NCBI GenBank assembly: GCA_964390445.1
Contig: CAYMJJ010000045.1
Coordinates: 1 to 18,546, forward strand
Reading direction: 5' to 3'
Source of the DNA: Anderseniella sp964390445
GTDB taxonomy: Bacteria > Pseudomonadota > Alphaproteobacteria > Rhizobiales > Aestuariivirgaceae
DNA: 18,546 nt
The position numbers and the translations under genes were made by a program. The notes under the pieces are model-generated. The model was not told the DNA's origin and ran no database searches. It worked only from the letters and a program-made list of their open reading frames with translations. Positions 1 to 5,864 of this stretch are shown one piece after another. Each line of letters starts with the position of its first letter. Positions within the stretch are counted from its first letter, which is position 1.

Positions 1-60
1 CTGCCCGTGCCGGACTGGCTGGAACGTCCGGTCAACGTGCCGGAAGTCTTCGTTGGGTAG
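1..60 (+). pseudogene. 3' end of an unidentified gene, altered at its last codons by IS insertion
   Basis: Frame 1 is open from the window edge and reads ...LPVPDWLERPVNVPEVFVG then TAG, with mostly G or C at third codon positions, as expected for a host gene. The final G and the stop come from the left end of the IS (GTT GGG TAG). If one target duplication and the IS are removed, the frame continues V-D-T-G-T-A then TAA at 2862-2864, so the insertion replaced the last five residues with one Gly. The product may therefore still function. The 5' part is outside the window and I do not recognise the family. Without the IS, the original stop would lie about 46 bp before the sseA start, consistent with a shared operon. 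Confidence 0.6.
48..55. repeat. Left target site duplication (CTTCGTTG)
   Basis: The eight bases directly before the left inverted repeat are CTTCGTTG. The same eight bases directly follow the right inverted repeat at 2840-2847. An 8-bp duplication fits the 8-9 bp typical of IS1-family elements. Confidence 0.93.
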
Positions 61-74
61 TGTCTCAGTTTGAA
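56..74. repeat. Left terminal inverted repeat of the IS
   Basis: GGTAGTGTCTCAGTTTGAA at 56-74 is the exact reverse complement of 2821-2839. The TAG near its outer edge supplies a stop codon to the interrupted upstream gene. Including G55 and C2840 would extend the repeat to 20 bp but shorten the duplication to 6 bp; the 19/8 reading is preferred. Confidence 0.95.
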
Positions 75-180
75 TTTCAGTTTGCTCACGAGCCACTGCC
101 GTATTAAGCCGCGTAATCCCCAAAAATCAAAAATTTGCCGGTTGTGCTGTGGAGGAATCACGTTTTTCTCTCGACAGGCA

Positions 181-210
181 TTGTACGGCACAAACCAAAA
201 CCCCGATAAT
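181..210 (+). promoter_or_regulatory. Possible rightward promoter in the IS left arm
   Basis: TTGTAC at 181-186 and GATAAT at 205-210 are separated by 18 bases. The -10 matches the sigma-70 consensus in five of six positions but the -35 in only three. If used, it would transcribe the structured region 244-409 and the helix-turn-helix gene at 436. This is a motif match only. Confidence 0.3.
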
Positions 211-243
211 TCAGTCAGGTTGTGATTCGGCCCTGAAAAGGAA

Positions 244-279
244 AAGGGTGGCCCGGTGTTGACGCACCAAACCACCCTT
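244..279. repeat. Strong bulged hairpin in the IS left arm
   Basis: AAGGGTGG (244-251) pairs with CCACCCTT (272-279), and inside it GGTG (255-258) pairs with CACC (265-268). No T-run follows on the plus strand (GAGTCACA), so it is not an obvious rho-independent terminator in that direction. On the minus strand the bases after the stem are CTTTTCC, a weak T-tract. Confidence 0.65.
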
Positions 280-288
280 GAGTCACAA

Positions 289-409
289 CGATCTGCACCT
301 ATGTTTTGCCGACACACGCAGATCGCTGAGAGAATTGGTTGCGCCGTAGCGACACCCTTTACACTTCTACGGTGAACATATTCGGTCTTTCAGTCAACCG
401 TGTGTCGGC
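289..409. other. Candidate H-type pseudoknot / structured leader
   Basis: Stem 1: CGATCTGC (289-296) pairs perfectly with GCAGATCG (318-325). Stem 2: GCCGACACAC (308-317) pairs perfectly with GTGTGTCGGC (400-409). The order of the four strands is interlocked, which is the topology of an H-type pseudoknot, with an 11-nt first loop (297-307) and no bases between the two stems at 317/318. The third loop contains its own stem, 342-349 with 367-374 (CCGTAG/CTACGG core plus one G-U and one C-G pair). It ends 26 nt before the start codon of the helix-turn-helix gene. Whether it acts as RNA (leader, small RNA) or as DNA (binding sites) cannot be told from one sequence. Confidence 0.45.
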
Positions 410-435
410 TTTCGCTAACAGAAAGTCGAACAAAA

Positions 436-648
436 ATGACTGAAATTCTACCTTTTCCGAAGAAACGCAAATCCCCGGTTGTGACGCCGGAAATGGCTGC
501 TGAGATAAAAGCCATGTTGATTGCTGGCACATTGAACCAGCACGACATCGCAGCCAGGTACCGGATTAATCAGGGCCGCATCAGCGAGATCAAAACCGGG
601 TTGAAGTTCCCCGGCGTTGAACCCGCGCAGCTTGATTTCTTCCGCTAG
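436..648 (+). CDS. Small helix-turn-helix protein carried by the IS
   Basis: This 70-residue protein starts with a basic stretch (PFPKKRK, residues 6-12). It then has a helix-turn-helix-like segment at about residues 18-52: TPEMAAEIKAMLIAG followed by HDIAARYRINQGRISEIKTG, where ISEIKTG looks like the recognition helix. Such domains resemble the N-terminal HTH of transposases and small DNA-binding regulators. The start is the ATG at 436; upstream in-frame alternatives begin inside the structured leader and are less likely. No strong Shine-Dalgarno is visible. Its TAG stop (646-648) overlaps the transposase stop on the other strand through the palindrome CTAG at 645-648. It may bind the element's ends or leader and regulate transposition, but that is inference; no direct evidence for its role is visible. 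Confidence 0.7.
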   Translation: MTEILPFPKKRKSPVVTPEMAAEIKAMLIAGTLNQHDIAARYRINQGRISEIKTGLKFPGVEPAQLDFFR

Positions 649-1529
649 GCTGTATCGCGCTTCTTGTACGGGCCGCGCTTCTTCGGTGGTTCGGCCCGTG
701 CATCCACAAGGCTGACAATCCAGTCCATATCGCGAAGCGTGTTTGAGACGCCAGCAGCCATTGCAGGAGCCATCTTGAGGCTCTTGTGGATACGGCAAAA
801 ATTGTAATGCACGAAATAGATCGAGAGCATGTGGATGTGGTTGTCGATCTTTTTTGAGAATGCGTTGGTCAGGCGTGTGAACCGGCGGTTGCCCATGCGG
901 ATTGAAAGGTTGCTGCGTTCAACGTAGGACGTGCTTACGTCCGCCTTGTTCGGGTTGCCTTCAATGACGCGCTTCTTGATGCCGGTGCAGTCAGCCGGGC
1001 TATAACGGCCCTTGGAGCCTTCTGGCGCTTCACCGTAAATCTTGATGAGTTGGGCGTAGTCCACATCGGCACCGAACGCACCCTCAACAGCTTCCAAATA
1101 TGCCTTGTGGCCGTCGGTGGTCAGTTGAACCCGGTTTGCCAGACGTGACCTCACATCGTCCATAAACTCGATTGCATAACCACTGTCGCGGCCACCAATC
1201 AGGTAGGACACGATCATCTTGCTATCGGCGTCCAGGGCCGTCCATGTCCACACGTCGCCAGCCTCAGCAGGAGCAGCCTTGGCATTCTTCACGTTCTTCT
1301 GCTTGGCGTAGCAGAACGACCAGATTTCATCGCACTGAATGCGAGCGGCCTTCACTTCACGCACATGCTTGTCATGGTACTTGGCACAAGCCTCACCGGC
1401 ATCAACCAGCAACTTCGAAACCGTGTTGATCGAAACGCCCGTCGTGCGGGACACGGCCCGCATGGACATACCTTCGACCAGCATGGTCAAAATTTGTGCG
1501 CGGGTCTTTGAATTGAGTACGTTTGCCAT
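645..1529 (-). CDS. IS1-family (ISMhu11-like) DDE transposase
   Basis: The transposase catalyses excision and insertion of the element. It has 294 residues from ATG 1529; a TTG two codons upstream (1535) is possible. An N-terminal helix-turn-helix (residues about 9-45, RAQILTMLVEG...SINTVSKLL) precedes the catalytic domain. Candidate DDE residues are D67 in QCDEIWSF, D139 in TTDGHKAY and E204 in SYVERSNL, followed by the conserved RRFTRLTNAFSKK and HYNFCRIHKSL blocks. A basic tail (KKRGPYKKR) closes it. It is a single uninterrupted frame, unlike classical IS1 with its programmed frameshift. It lies downstream of and co-oriented with the cargo genes, but a good promoter of its own overlaps the end of the preceding gene. 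It looks intact and probably active. Confidence 0.95.
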   Translation of the reverse strand: MANVLNSKTRAQILTMLVEGMSMRAVSRTTGVSINTVSKLLVDAGEACAKYHDKHVREVKAARIQCDEIWSFCYAKQKNVKNAKAAPAEAGDVWTWTALDADSKMIVSYLIGGRDSGYAIEFMDDVRSRLANRVQLTTDGHKAYLEAVEGAFGADVDYAQLIKIYGEAPEGSKGRYSPADCTGIKKRVIEGNPNKADVSTSYVERSNLSIRMGNRRFTRLTNAFSKKIDNHIHMLSIYFVHYNFCRIHKSLKMAPAMAAGVSNTLRDMDWIVSLVDARAEPPKKRGPYKKRDTA

Positions 1530-1554
1530 ACCCAATTCATACTGATATCAACGC

Positions 1555-1583
1555 TTAATAGCAAGCATTATTTTCAATATCAA
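1555..1583 (-). promoter_or_regulatory. Sigma-70-like promoter for the transposase
   Basis: On the minus strand TTGATA (1583-1578) and TATTAA (1560-1555) are separated by 17 bases, 25 bases before the transposase ATG at 1529. The -35 matches TTGACA in five of six positions. It overlaps the stop codon of the two-TM gene (1580-1582). The transposase could therefore be expressed independently of the cargo operon. Confidence 0.6.
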
Positions 1584-1918
1584 TCTGTGTCTTTTCGCCC
1601 AGTGATGTATCCAATTAGCCCAGTGAGGAGGCCAAAAATTGGAGTGACAAAGCTAGCCATACTGGCCCTTACTTGCTCTGTTTCTGCCAAGAACTGACCT
1701 GCAAAACAAACGACCAGCATCGTTGATGAAAATACGAACCCGATGCCAGCAATGTTGCCTTTTTTCTCCTCGCCGTATCCAAAAAACCGGCCCACATACC
1801 CAAGTTTCTGGTCTATGATTGGATCACGAGTGAACGGGTCTCTCCCAACTGGAACAGTTGACTGCCCGCCTGTTTCGATGGGAGCCGAGTCAATTTTGGA
1901 CGGGGGAATTGTAGACAT
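1580..1918 (-). CDS. Small two-TM membrane protein, candidate toxin of a Panacea system
   Basis: This 112-residue protein starts at ATG 1918; a TTG at 1924 in the same frame would add two residues. Residues 1-50 are polar and Pro/Asp-rich. Two hydrophobic segments follow: about 53-76 (GNIAGIGFVFSSTMLVVCFA...) and about 86-107 (ASFVTPIFGLLTGLIGYITG), ending in the charged tail RKDTD. I do not recognise a named family. It begins 9 bp after the Panacea gene, so the pair is almost certainly cotranscribed. Panacea antitoxins are known to pair with many unrelated toxins, including small membrane-disrupting proteins. Position and topology make this the candidate toxin, but the role is inferred from context. 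GC content is visibly lower than in the host genes. Confidence 0.6.
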   Translation of the reverse strand: MSTIPPSKIDSAPIETGGQSTVPVGRDPFTRDPIIDQKLGYVGRFFGYGEEKKGNIAGIGFVFSSTMLVVCFAGQFLAETEQVRASMASFVTPIFGLLTGLIGYITGRKDTD

Positions 1919-1927
1919 GCACAAGCA

Positions 1928-2431
1928 TCACTGTGTTTTGCTAATCTCAATGAAATGATCGCGAATTAACGCGTCAGGAATGTACTGCATGCCATTGGCC
2001 CTTGCATAGCTCCAAGGCGTATTAGCTTGATGGGTCATGTCTGAAAGCTGAGAGCCGGAAAAATCTTTGTACCTGTTCCAAACGCGGTCAAAGACATCGT
2101 AAAATCCCTTGTCAGAGTCATTAACACGAAGTGCCTTGACTTCGCCTGATTGGGGGTCGACATCCTCAGCAAACCCAAATACCCGATGATATTTGTATTT
2201 CTTGAATTGATGATATAGCGACGAAACCACAGGGCCGTGAGGCCATGCCTCAAAACGTTCACCAATGACAGGGTGTCCAGTGACAGCTAAGTTCCACCCA
2301 TGCAAGCAGTAGACCAGCTTTTGAATTTTCAATGGGTCCATATCCGCAATACCATCCTCGCGAGCGCGAACTAAAAATGAGTTAGCGACCCAGGACGGCT
2401 TGTAAATCACATGCGGTGGAGAATTGGTCAC
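1928..2431 (-). CDS. Panacea (DUF4065) domain protein, candidate antitoxin
   Basis: The protein has 167 residues and is essentially one Panacea domain (DUF4065; SocA/GepA family). Family hallmarks are visible: DPLKIQKLVYCLHGW (residues 32-46), the EAWPHGPVVSSLY block (61-73) and the C-terminal LSDMTHQANTPWSYAR (129-144). In published work this domain acts as an antitoxin that neutralises many unrelated toxins encoded next to it. The start is GTG 2431, which overlaps the stop of the upstream AARW gene by four bases (GTGA), with a GAGG five bases upstream. The same frame stays open to 2809, but that extension lies over the AARW gene and has shadow-like composition, so it is rejected. The next gene, a two-TM protein, begins 9 bp downstream and is the likely partner. 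Antitoxin function is a family-based inference. Confidence 0.8.
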   Translation of the reverse strand: MTNSPPHVIYKPSWVANSFLVRAREDGIADMDPLKIQKLVYCLHGWNLAVTGHPVIGERFEAWPHGPVVSSLYHQFKKYKYHRVFGFAEDVDPQSGEVKALRVNDSDKGFYDVFDRVWNRYKDFSGSQLSDMTHQANTPWSYARANGMQYIPDALIRDHFIEISKTQ

Positions 2432-2646
2432 GACCACCTCGCCGCCGCTGCCTTCTTGGCGATCTCGCGACGTTCCTCTGCTGTCAGGCTTTCCGCACGT
2501 GCAGCCGCACCGGCCTTGCCGCTCTTGATGCGACCCGGTACCTGGCTCTGCGTATCTTCGATCTCTCCGGTGGCTATCTTTGCCACCATCACGGCGCAGC
2601 CGATCGTGTCGGCTGGACGCCTTTCGCCTTTCGGACCCTTCGGCAT
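2428..2646 (-). CDS. Small basic protein with AAARW tail, first gene of the IS cargo operon
   Basis: This 72-residue protein starts at ATG 2646 (MPKGPKGERRPADTIG...) with a GGTGAG 4 bases upstream. It has a basic N-terminus, a short alpha-helical middle (AVMVAKIATGEIED) and a Lys/Ala-rich end: GKAGAAARAESLTAEERREIAKKAAAARW. Similar ERREIAxKAAxARW tails occur in many short bacterial proteins. From memory, short proteins starting MPKGPKG often accompany this type of IS, but I cannot verify that here. It overlaps the Panacea gene by four bases, implying translational coupling. Function is unknown; nucleic-acid binding or regulation of the module is a guess. Confidence 0.7.
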   Translation of the reverse strand: MPKGPKGERRPADTIGCAVMVAKIATGEIEDTQSQVPGRIKSGKAGAAARAESLTAEERREIAKKAAAARWS

Positions 2647-2687
2647 GACACTCACCGGTCGAATCACTCCGACCGTCCTCCTGTGGT

Positions 2688-2709
2688 GTGGCGGTAACGC
2701 TACCGCCAC
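2688..2709. repeat. 9-bp palindromic repeat in the leader of the IS cargo operon
   Basis: GTGGCGGTA (2688-2696) and TACCGCCAC (2701-2709) are perfect inverted repeats around ACGC. The centre lies about 52 bp upstream of the first cargo gene (ATG 2646, minus strand). It could be an operator for an autoregulated toxin-antitoxin operon or a leader hairpin. No convincing -35/-10 pair is visible around it. Confidence 0.6.
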
Positions 2710-2820
2710 GTAGCATACTGCGCAACCATTGCATTGCCGCACCTATGCGCGGCGTTCTTGCATTGTTAGATAATAACGTAAAGATGGGGCCACCAGTTGC
2801 CTTTTTCAAACCGCCCCAAT

Positions 2821-2839
2821 TTCAAACTGAGACACTACC
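2821..2839. repeat. Right terminal inverted repeat of the IS
   Basis: TTCAAACTGAGACACTACC is the exact reverse complement of the left terminal repeat at 56-74. Confidence 0.95.
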
Positions 2840-2847
2840 CTTCGTTG
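2840..2847. repeat. Right target site duplication (CTTCGTTG)
   Basis: Identical to 48-55. It marks the insertion point between the altered upstream gene and its displaced last codons. Confidence 0.93.
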
Positions 2848-2864
2848 ACACCGGTACCGCATAA
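2848..2864 (+). pseudogene. Displaced last codons of the interrupted upstream gene
   Basis: Joined to base 55, this reads GAC ACC GGT ACC GCA TAA (D-T-G-T-A-stop), restoring a natural end to the gene at 1-60. It is now separated from its gene by the IS. Confidence 0.6.
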
Positions 2865-2910
2865 CCGCTGAAATGCCGGTCGAGGAAACAGCCAAGAACA
2901 GGATCCGGGA

Positions 2911-3771
2911 ATGCCAACCCTGAGCGATGAACGCGACCACCTTGTATCAACGGACTGGCTGGCGCGGCGGCTGGATGCGCCGGACCTGGTGATCGTGGAC
3001 GCCTCCTACTACCTTCCCGATGCGGGCCGCGACGGCCATGCCGAGTTCCTCGAGCAGCGCATTCCGGGTGCCGTGTTCTTCGACATCGACGAGATTGCCG
3101 ATACCGACAGTAACCTGCCCCATACCATGCCATCTGCCGAGAAGTTCTCGTCGCGGGTGCGCAAGCTGGGTATCGGCGATGGCACCCGCGTGGTGGTCTA
3201 TGACGGCGCTGGGCTGTTTTCGGCCGCGCGCGCGTGGTGGATGCTGCGCACCTTCGGCCATCGCGATGTTGCCATCCTCGATGGTGGCCTGCCGAAGTGG
3301 CTGGCAGAAGACCGTCCGGTCGATACAAGCCCGCCGATCGAGCGGCGTCCGCTGCATTTCACCGCACGCTTTTCCGCCTCCAGCGTTCGTGACAAATCCG
3401 ACGTGACGCGCGCCATCAGTACCGGCAACGCACAGCTTGCCGACGCGCGCTCGCCCGGGCGGTTCAGGGCCGAAGAGCCCGAGCCGCGCCCGGGAACGCG
3501 CGGCGGCCACATGCCCGGCGCGTTCAACGTGCACTACCGCACCCTGCTCAATGAAGACGGCACCGTGAAGTCTACCGAAGAAATTCGTGACGTTTTCCAG
3601 AACGCCGGCATCGACCTGTCGCGGCCGGTGATAACCACTTGCGGGTCGGGAGTCACGGCGGCCATCCTCACGCTTGGGCTCACCATGCTCGGCCACAACA
3701 ACAACAGCCTGTACGATGGCTCCTGGTGCGAATGGGGCAGCGATCCGGACACGCCGGTCGAAACCGGGTGA
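2911..3771 (+). CDS. sseA: 3-mercaptopyruvate sulfurtransferase
   Basis: This enzyme transfers sulfur from 3-mercaptopyruvate to thiol acceptors or cyanide in cysteine catabolism. The 286 residues form two rhodanese domains: an inactive N-terminal one (about 10-135) and a catalytic one (about 165-280). The active-site cysteine is C244 in the loop CGSGVT, typical of mercaptopyruvate rather than thiosulfate sulfurtransferases, which have CRKGVT. The block LYDGSWCEWG (268-276) and substrate-binding Arg candidates R185 (SPGRFRA) and R197 (GTRGGH) are also present. The start ATG 2911 follows AGGATCCGGGA. Before the IS insertion the gene probably followed the upstream gene closely, so its expression may now depend on a local promoter or read-through from the element. 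Confidence 0.93.
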   Translation: MPTLSDERDHLVSTDWLARRLDAPDLVIVDASYYLPDAGRDGHAEFLEQRIPGAVFFDIDEIADTDSNLPHTMPSAEKFSSRVRKLGIGDGTRVVVYDGAGLFSAARAWWMLRTFGHRDVAILDGGLPKWLAEDRPVDTSPPIERRPLHFTARFSASSVRDKSDVTRAISTGNAQLADARSPGRFRAEEPEPRPGTRGGHMPGAFNVHYRTLLNEDGTVKSTEEIRDVFQNAGIDLSRPVITTCGSGVTAAILTLGLTMLGHNNNSLYDGSWCEWGSDPDTPVETG

Positions 3772-3838
3772 CAAGGCGGGCAAACATTGCCATACCGGGC
3801 CACCGGATCGGCAACCGGATATCGGCTCCAGAGGCACA

Positions 3839-4417
3839 ATGAAGCGCAAGATTCCCTCGTCGGGCTTCGGCTCCGGCACCAGCACCAAAGTGAAACAACC
3901 AACCGTCGAACTTGAGACGACGGTGACCTTCCTGTCGATGCAGAAACCGCCCTCGCTGCGGGTGATGCCACCCGCCAACCTGAAGCTGGCGCTGATGCAC
4001 GTGGTCAATCCGACGGTCAGCTACTATCGCTACCTGTATCACGAGGTCGGCAAGGACTATTACTGGATTGATCGCAAGGCGATGAACGACGACCAGTTGG
4101 CAGAGATCATCAATGCCGACGGCATCAGCATGTACGTGGCCCATTGCGGCGGCAATCCGGCCGGCTACTTTGAGATCGACAATCGCGACAAGGAAAATGC
4201 CTGGCTTGCCTATTTCGGCTTGCTGCCGGAGTTCCACGGCATGGGCATTGGCAAGTGGCTGCTGTCGGAAGCGGTTCGCACTGCGTGGACGCCAAACACC
4301 CGGTCATTGCACGTCGAGACCTGCACGCTGGATGCAGCGCATGCCCTGGCGCTGTACCAGAAGATGGGCTTCCAGCCCTATGAGCGGCGCGACAAGACCA
4401 TGATCGTGCCTGCCTGA
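3839..4417 (+). CDS. GNAT-family N-acetyltransferase
   Basis: This 192-residue protein carries a GNAT acyl-CoA-binding fold. Motif A is clear: LLPEFHGMGIGKWLLSEAV (residues 128-146), with the H-G-M-G-I-G loop that binds the pyrophosphate of acetyl-CoA. It is followed by HVETCTLDAAHALALYQKMGFQPY (158-181), the usual motif B region. The first 40 residues are basic and probably disordered. ATG 3839 is chosen because GAGG lies four bases upstream. The gap to sseA is 67 bp on the same strand, so they may be cotranscribed. The substrate is unknown. Confidence 0.85.
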   Translation: MKRKIPSSGFGSGTSTKVKQPTVELETTVTFLSMQKPPSLRVMPPANLKLALMHVVNPTVSYYRYLYHEVGKDYYWIDRKAMNDDQLAEIINADGISMYVAHCGGNPAGYFEIDNRDKENAWLAYFGLLPEFHGMGIGKWLLSEAVRTAWTPNTRSLHVETCTLDAAHALALYQKMGFQPYERRDKTMIVPA

Positions 4418-4438
4418 TGCAATCGGAGCATCACTGAC

Positions 4439-4660
4439 ATGCGCCAGCCCGGTTTCAGGAGTTTCGCAGGTACGGTCCTGTTCCTCGTCTATGTGCTGAT
4501 CTACGTGCTGATCGCCATGGCCATCGGGGCGCGTTATCTGGATGATGCCGGGGGCCTTGCGCAGTTCGTATTCTACCTGATTGCGGGCCTCGCCTGGCTG
4601 CCAGTTGCCATGTGGATCGTCTGGTGGATGGCACAAGCCTACAAGAAACCACCCGAGTGA
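4439..4660 (+). CDS. DUF2842 family small membrane protein
   Basis: The 73-residue protein has two transmembrane helices: about 11-31 (GTVLFLVYVLIYVLIAMAIG) and about 43-64 (FVFYLIAGLAWLPVAMWIVWW). A short charged N-terminus and the tail AQAYKKPPE flank them. Length and pattern match DUF2842, a family largely confined to Alphaproteobacteria and without known function. ATG 4439 follows a GGAG about 11 bases upstream. It lies 21 bp after the acetyltransferase, so it is probably in the same transcript. Its TGA directly abuts the stop of the convergent deacetylase gene. Confidence 0.8.
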   Translation: MRQPGFRSFAGTVLFLVYVLIYVLIAMAIGARYLDDAGGLAQFVFYLIAGLAWLPVAMWIVWWMAQAYKKPPE

Positions 4661-5719
4661 TCAGGCCGTGACGACCCGCTGCATCTTGTTGAACATGGCG
4701 AACGGTGCGCCCGTGAGCAGCACATCGGTATAGTCGGTGGCCTGGTATCCGCCATTCAGCGACAGTCGCGGCAGGGCTGCCAGATGGTTCTTGTGATCAT
4801 CGAACAACATCCCCTTGCGGGTTGTCACCGCGACCTTGAAACCGGCCCGGCGGATCATTTCGAACTCCCTGGGACCCGCTGACGTGTCGTCACCATAAGG
4901 ATAGGCAAAGGTGCGTGGCACCTCACCGATTTCAGCAGCGATCCTGTCACGCGAGCTGACGATTTCCTGGTAAGCAACATTGGCATCCAGCTTCCTTATT
5001 GCGTGGTGATGCACCGTATGGGCGCCAATCGTGCAAAGCGGATCACGGTTTATGGTACGCAATTCATCCCAATCCATCGCCTGTTCACGGCAAATCGCGT
5101 CGACATCAATGCCGTGTTCACCGCAAGTATCACGGATCCAGCGCCGCTGTTCCTTTTCAGGACACTGACGAAGTGGCCAGTACAACCGGTCAAACATGAT
5201 GCGCTTTTCAGCGATGGTCACGGTTGGTCCGGCGAACCGCTGACCACCCAGTTCCACATCAATGGCAGTGTTGCCGGCAATGACGGCTTCCAGCGCGCGC
5301 CACCACAGTTCGCAGTTGCCATCAGCGATGGCGGGCGAGACAAAAATCGTGAACGGGCACGCATGCGATGCAAATACGGGCCAGGCAAACTGGCTGTTGT
5401 CCTTGTAGCCGTCGTCCAGGGTGAAAGCTGCAAAGGGTGCGGAAGACGTATTCGCGCGCTTCAGTTCCTCTGCGGCTTCCTCAAGTGAAACAAGCCCATA
5501 GCCGCGTTTCCTGACCAATCGAATCACATCATCGAGGAACTCTGGCGTCACTTCCAGGCCAGCATTGGGGGCAAACCCGTGCGACGCGCCGCCATCGGGC
5601 ATGACATGGTGCAGCATGAACACCACGCCGCGTCCGCGCAGCCACGGGGACAACAGGTTCGCCGCACCTGAGTAGTGCAGAACCTTGAGTGCCAGCTTGT
5701 CCCAACTCCGGATCATCAT
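4661..5719 (-). CDS. Polysaccharide deacetylase (NodB-homology, CE4) family protein
   Basis: Members hydrolyse N- or O-acetyl groups from polysaccharides in a metal-dependent reaction. In this 352-residue protein motif 1 is TLDDGY (100-105) with the metal/base aspartates D102 and D103. Motif 2 is GAHTVHHHAI with H234 and H238, and motif 3 is RTFAYPYGD (269-277). A 65-residue insertion-like segment between motifs 1 and 2 (WWRALEAV...) is typical of the exopolysaccharide-associated subgroup. No clear signal peptide is seen, so location is uncertain. ATG 5719 is used; a second ATG follows immediately at 5716, and no strong Shine-Dalgarno separates them. It follows the Wzc-like gene by 145 bp on the same strand, consistent with modification of the exported polymer. 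Confidence 0.87.
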   Translation of the reverse strand: MMIRSWDKLALKVLHYSGAANLLSPWLRGRGVVFMLHHVMPDGGASHGFAPNAGLEVTPEFLDDVIRLVRKRGYGLVSLEEAAEELKRANTSSAPFAAFTLDDGYKDNSQFAWPVFASHACPFTIFVSPAIADGNCELWWRALEAVIAGNTAIDVELGGQRFAGPTVTIAEKRIMFDRLYWPLRQCPEKEQRRWIRDTCGEHGIDVDAICREQAMDWDELRTINRDPLCTIGAHTVHHHAIRKLDANVAYQEIVSSRDRIAAEIGEVPRTFAYPYGDDTSAGPREFEMIRRAGFKVAVTTRKGMLFDDHKNHLAALPRLSLNGGYQATDYTDVLLTGAPFAMFNKMQRVVTA

Positions 5720-5864
5720 CTCGTACCACTACGTGCTGAGCCCGGCATTTACCGGCCATGCGTTTGCTGCTGCACCTGAACGAGAGCAATTCGCATGCCA
5801 GACACCGGGACCTGGCGCAAGCATATCAAGGTTGATGTGGACCGCGGGTTAACCGCCCCCCTTA

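Larger units (their letters stand above)
75..435. other. Non-coding left arm of the IS, 361 bp, rich in inverted repeats
   Basis: No convincing gene lies between the left terminal repeat and the helix-turn-helix gene at 436. The stretch is not featureless. It holds a weak stem pair 155-161/222-228 (GAATCAC/GTGATTC), a strong hairpin at 244-279 and an interlocked set of stems at 289-409, each listed separately. Such density suggests a structured transcript or protein-binding sites. Confidence 0.6.
56..2839. mobile_element. Complete IS1-family (ISMhu11-like) insertion sequence with cargo genes, 2,784 bp
   Basis: The element is bounded by perfect 19-bp inverted repeats (GGTAGTGTCTCAGTTTGAA) and a perfect 8-bp direct repeat, so its ends are defined to the base. 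It encodes a DDE transposase of the IS1/ISMhu11 type, a small helix-turn-helix protein convergent to it, and three more minus-strand genes: an AARW-tailed basic protein, a Panacea-domain protein and a two-TM protein. Classical IS1 is under 1 kb with two overlapping frames; this is about three times longer with one continuous transposase frame. Identical ends and an intact duplication suggest a recent or well-preserved insertion. The family name rests on recognition of the transposase sequence; a search of an IS database would settle the subgroup. Confidence 0.93.

Noticed and set aside
75..435. CRISPR-like or tandem repeat array in the IS left arm
   Set aside because: The repeats are inverted pairs of different sequence, not regularly spaced direct repeats.
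2432..2809. N-terminal extension of the Panacea gene in the same open frame (about 126 more residues)
   Set aside because: It overlaps the AARW gene in another frame and has a Ser/Arg-rich, shadow-like composition. A GTG start with a GAGG and the GTGA overlap gives a domain-sized protein.
2947..4008. Long minus-strand open frame over sseA and the acetyltransferase
   Set aside because: It is antisense to two clear conserved genes, with no recognisable domain; long antisense frames are common in GC-rich DNA.
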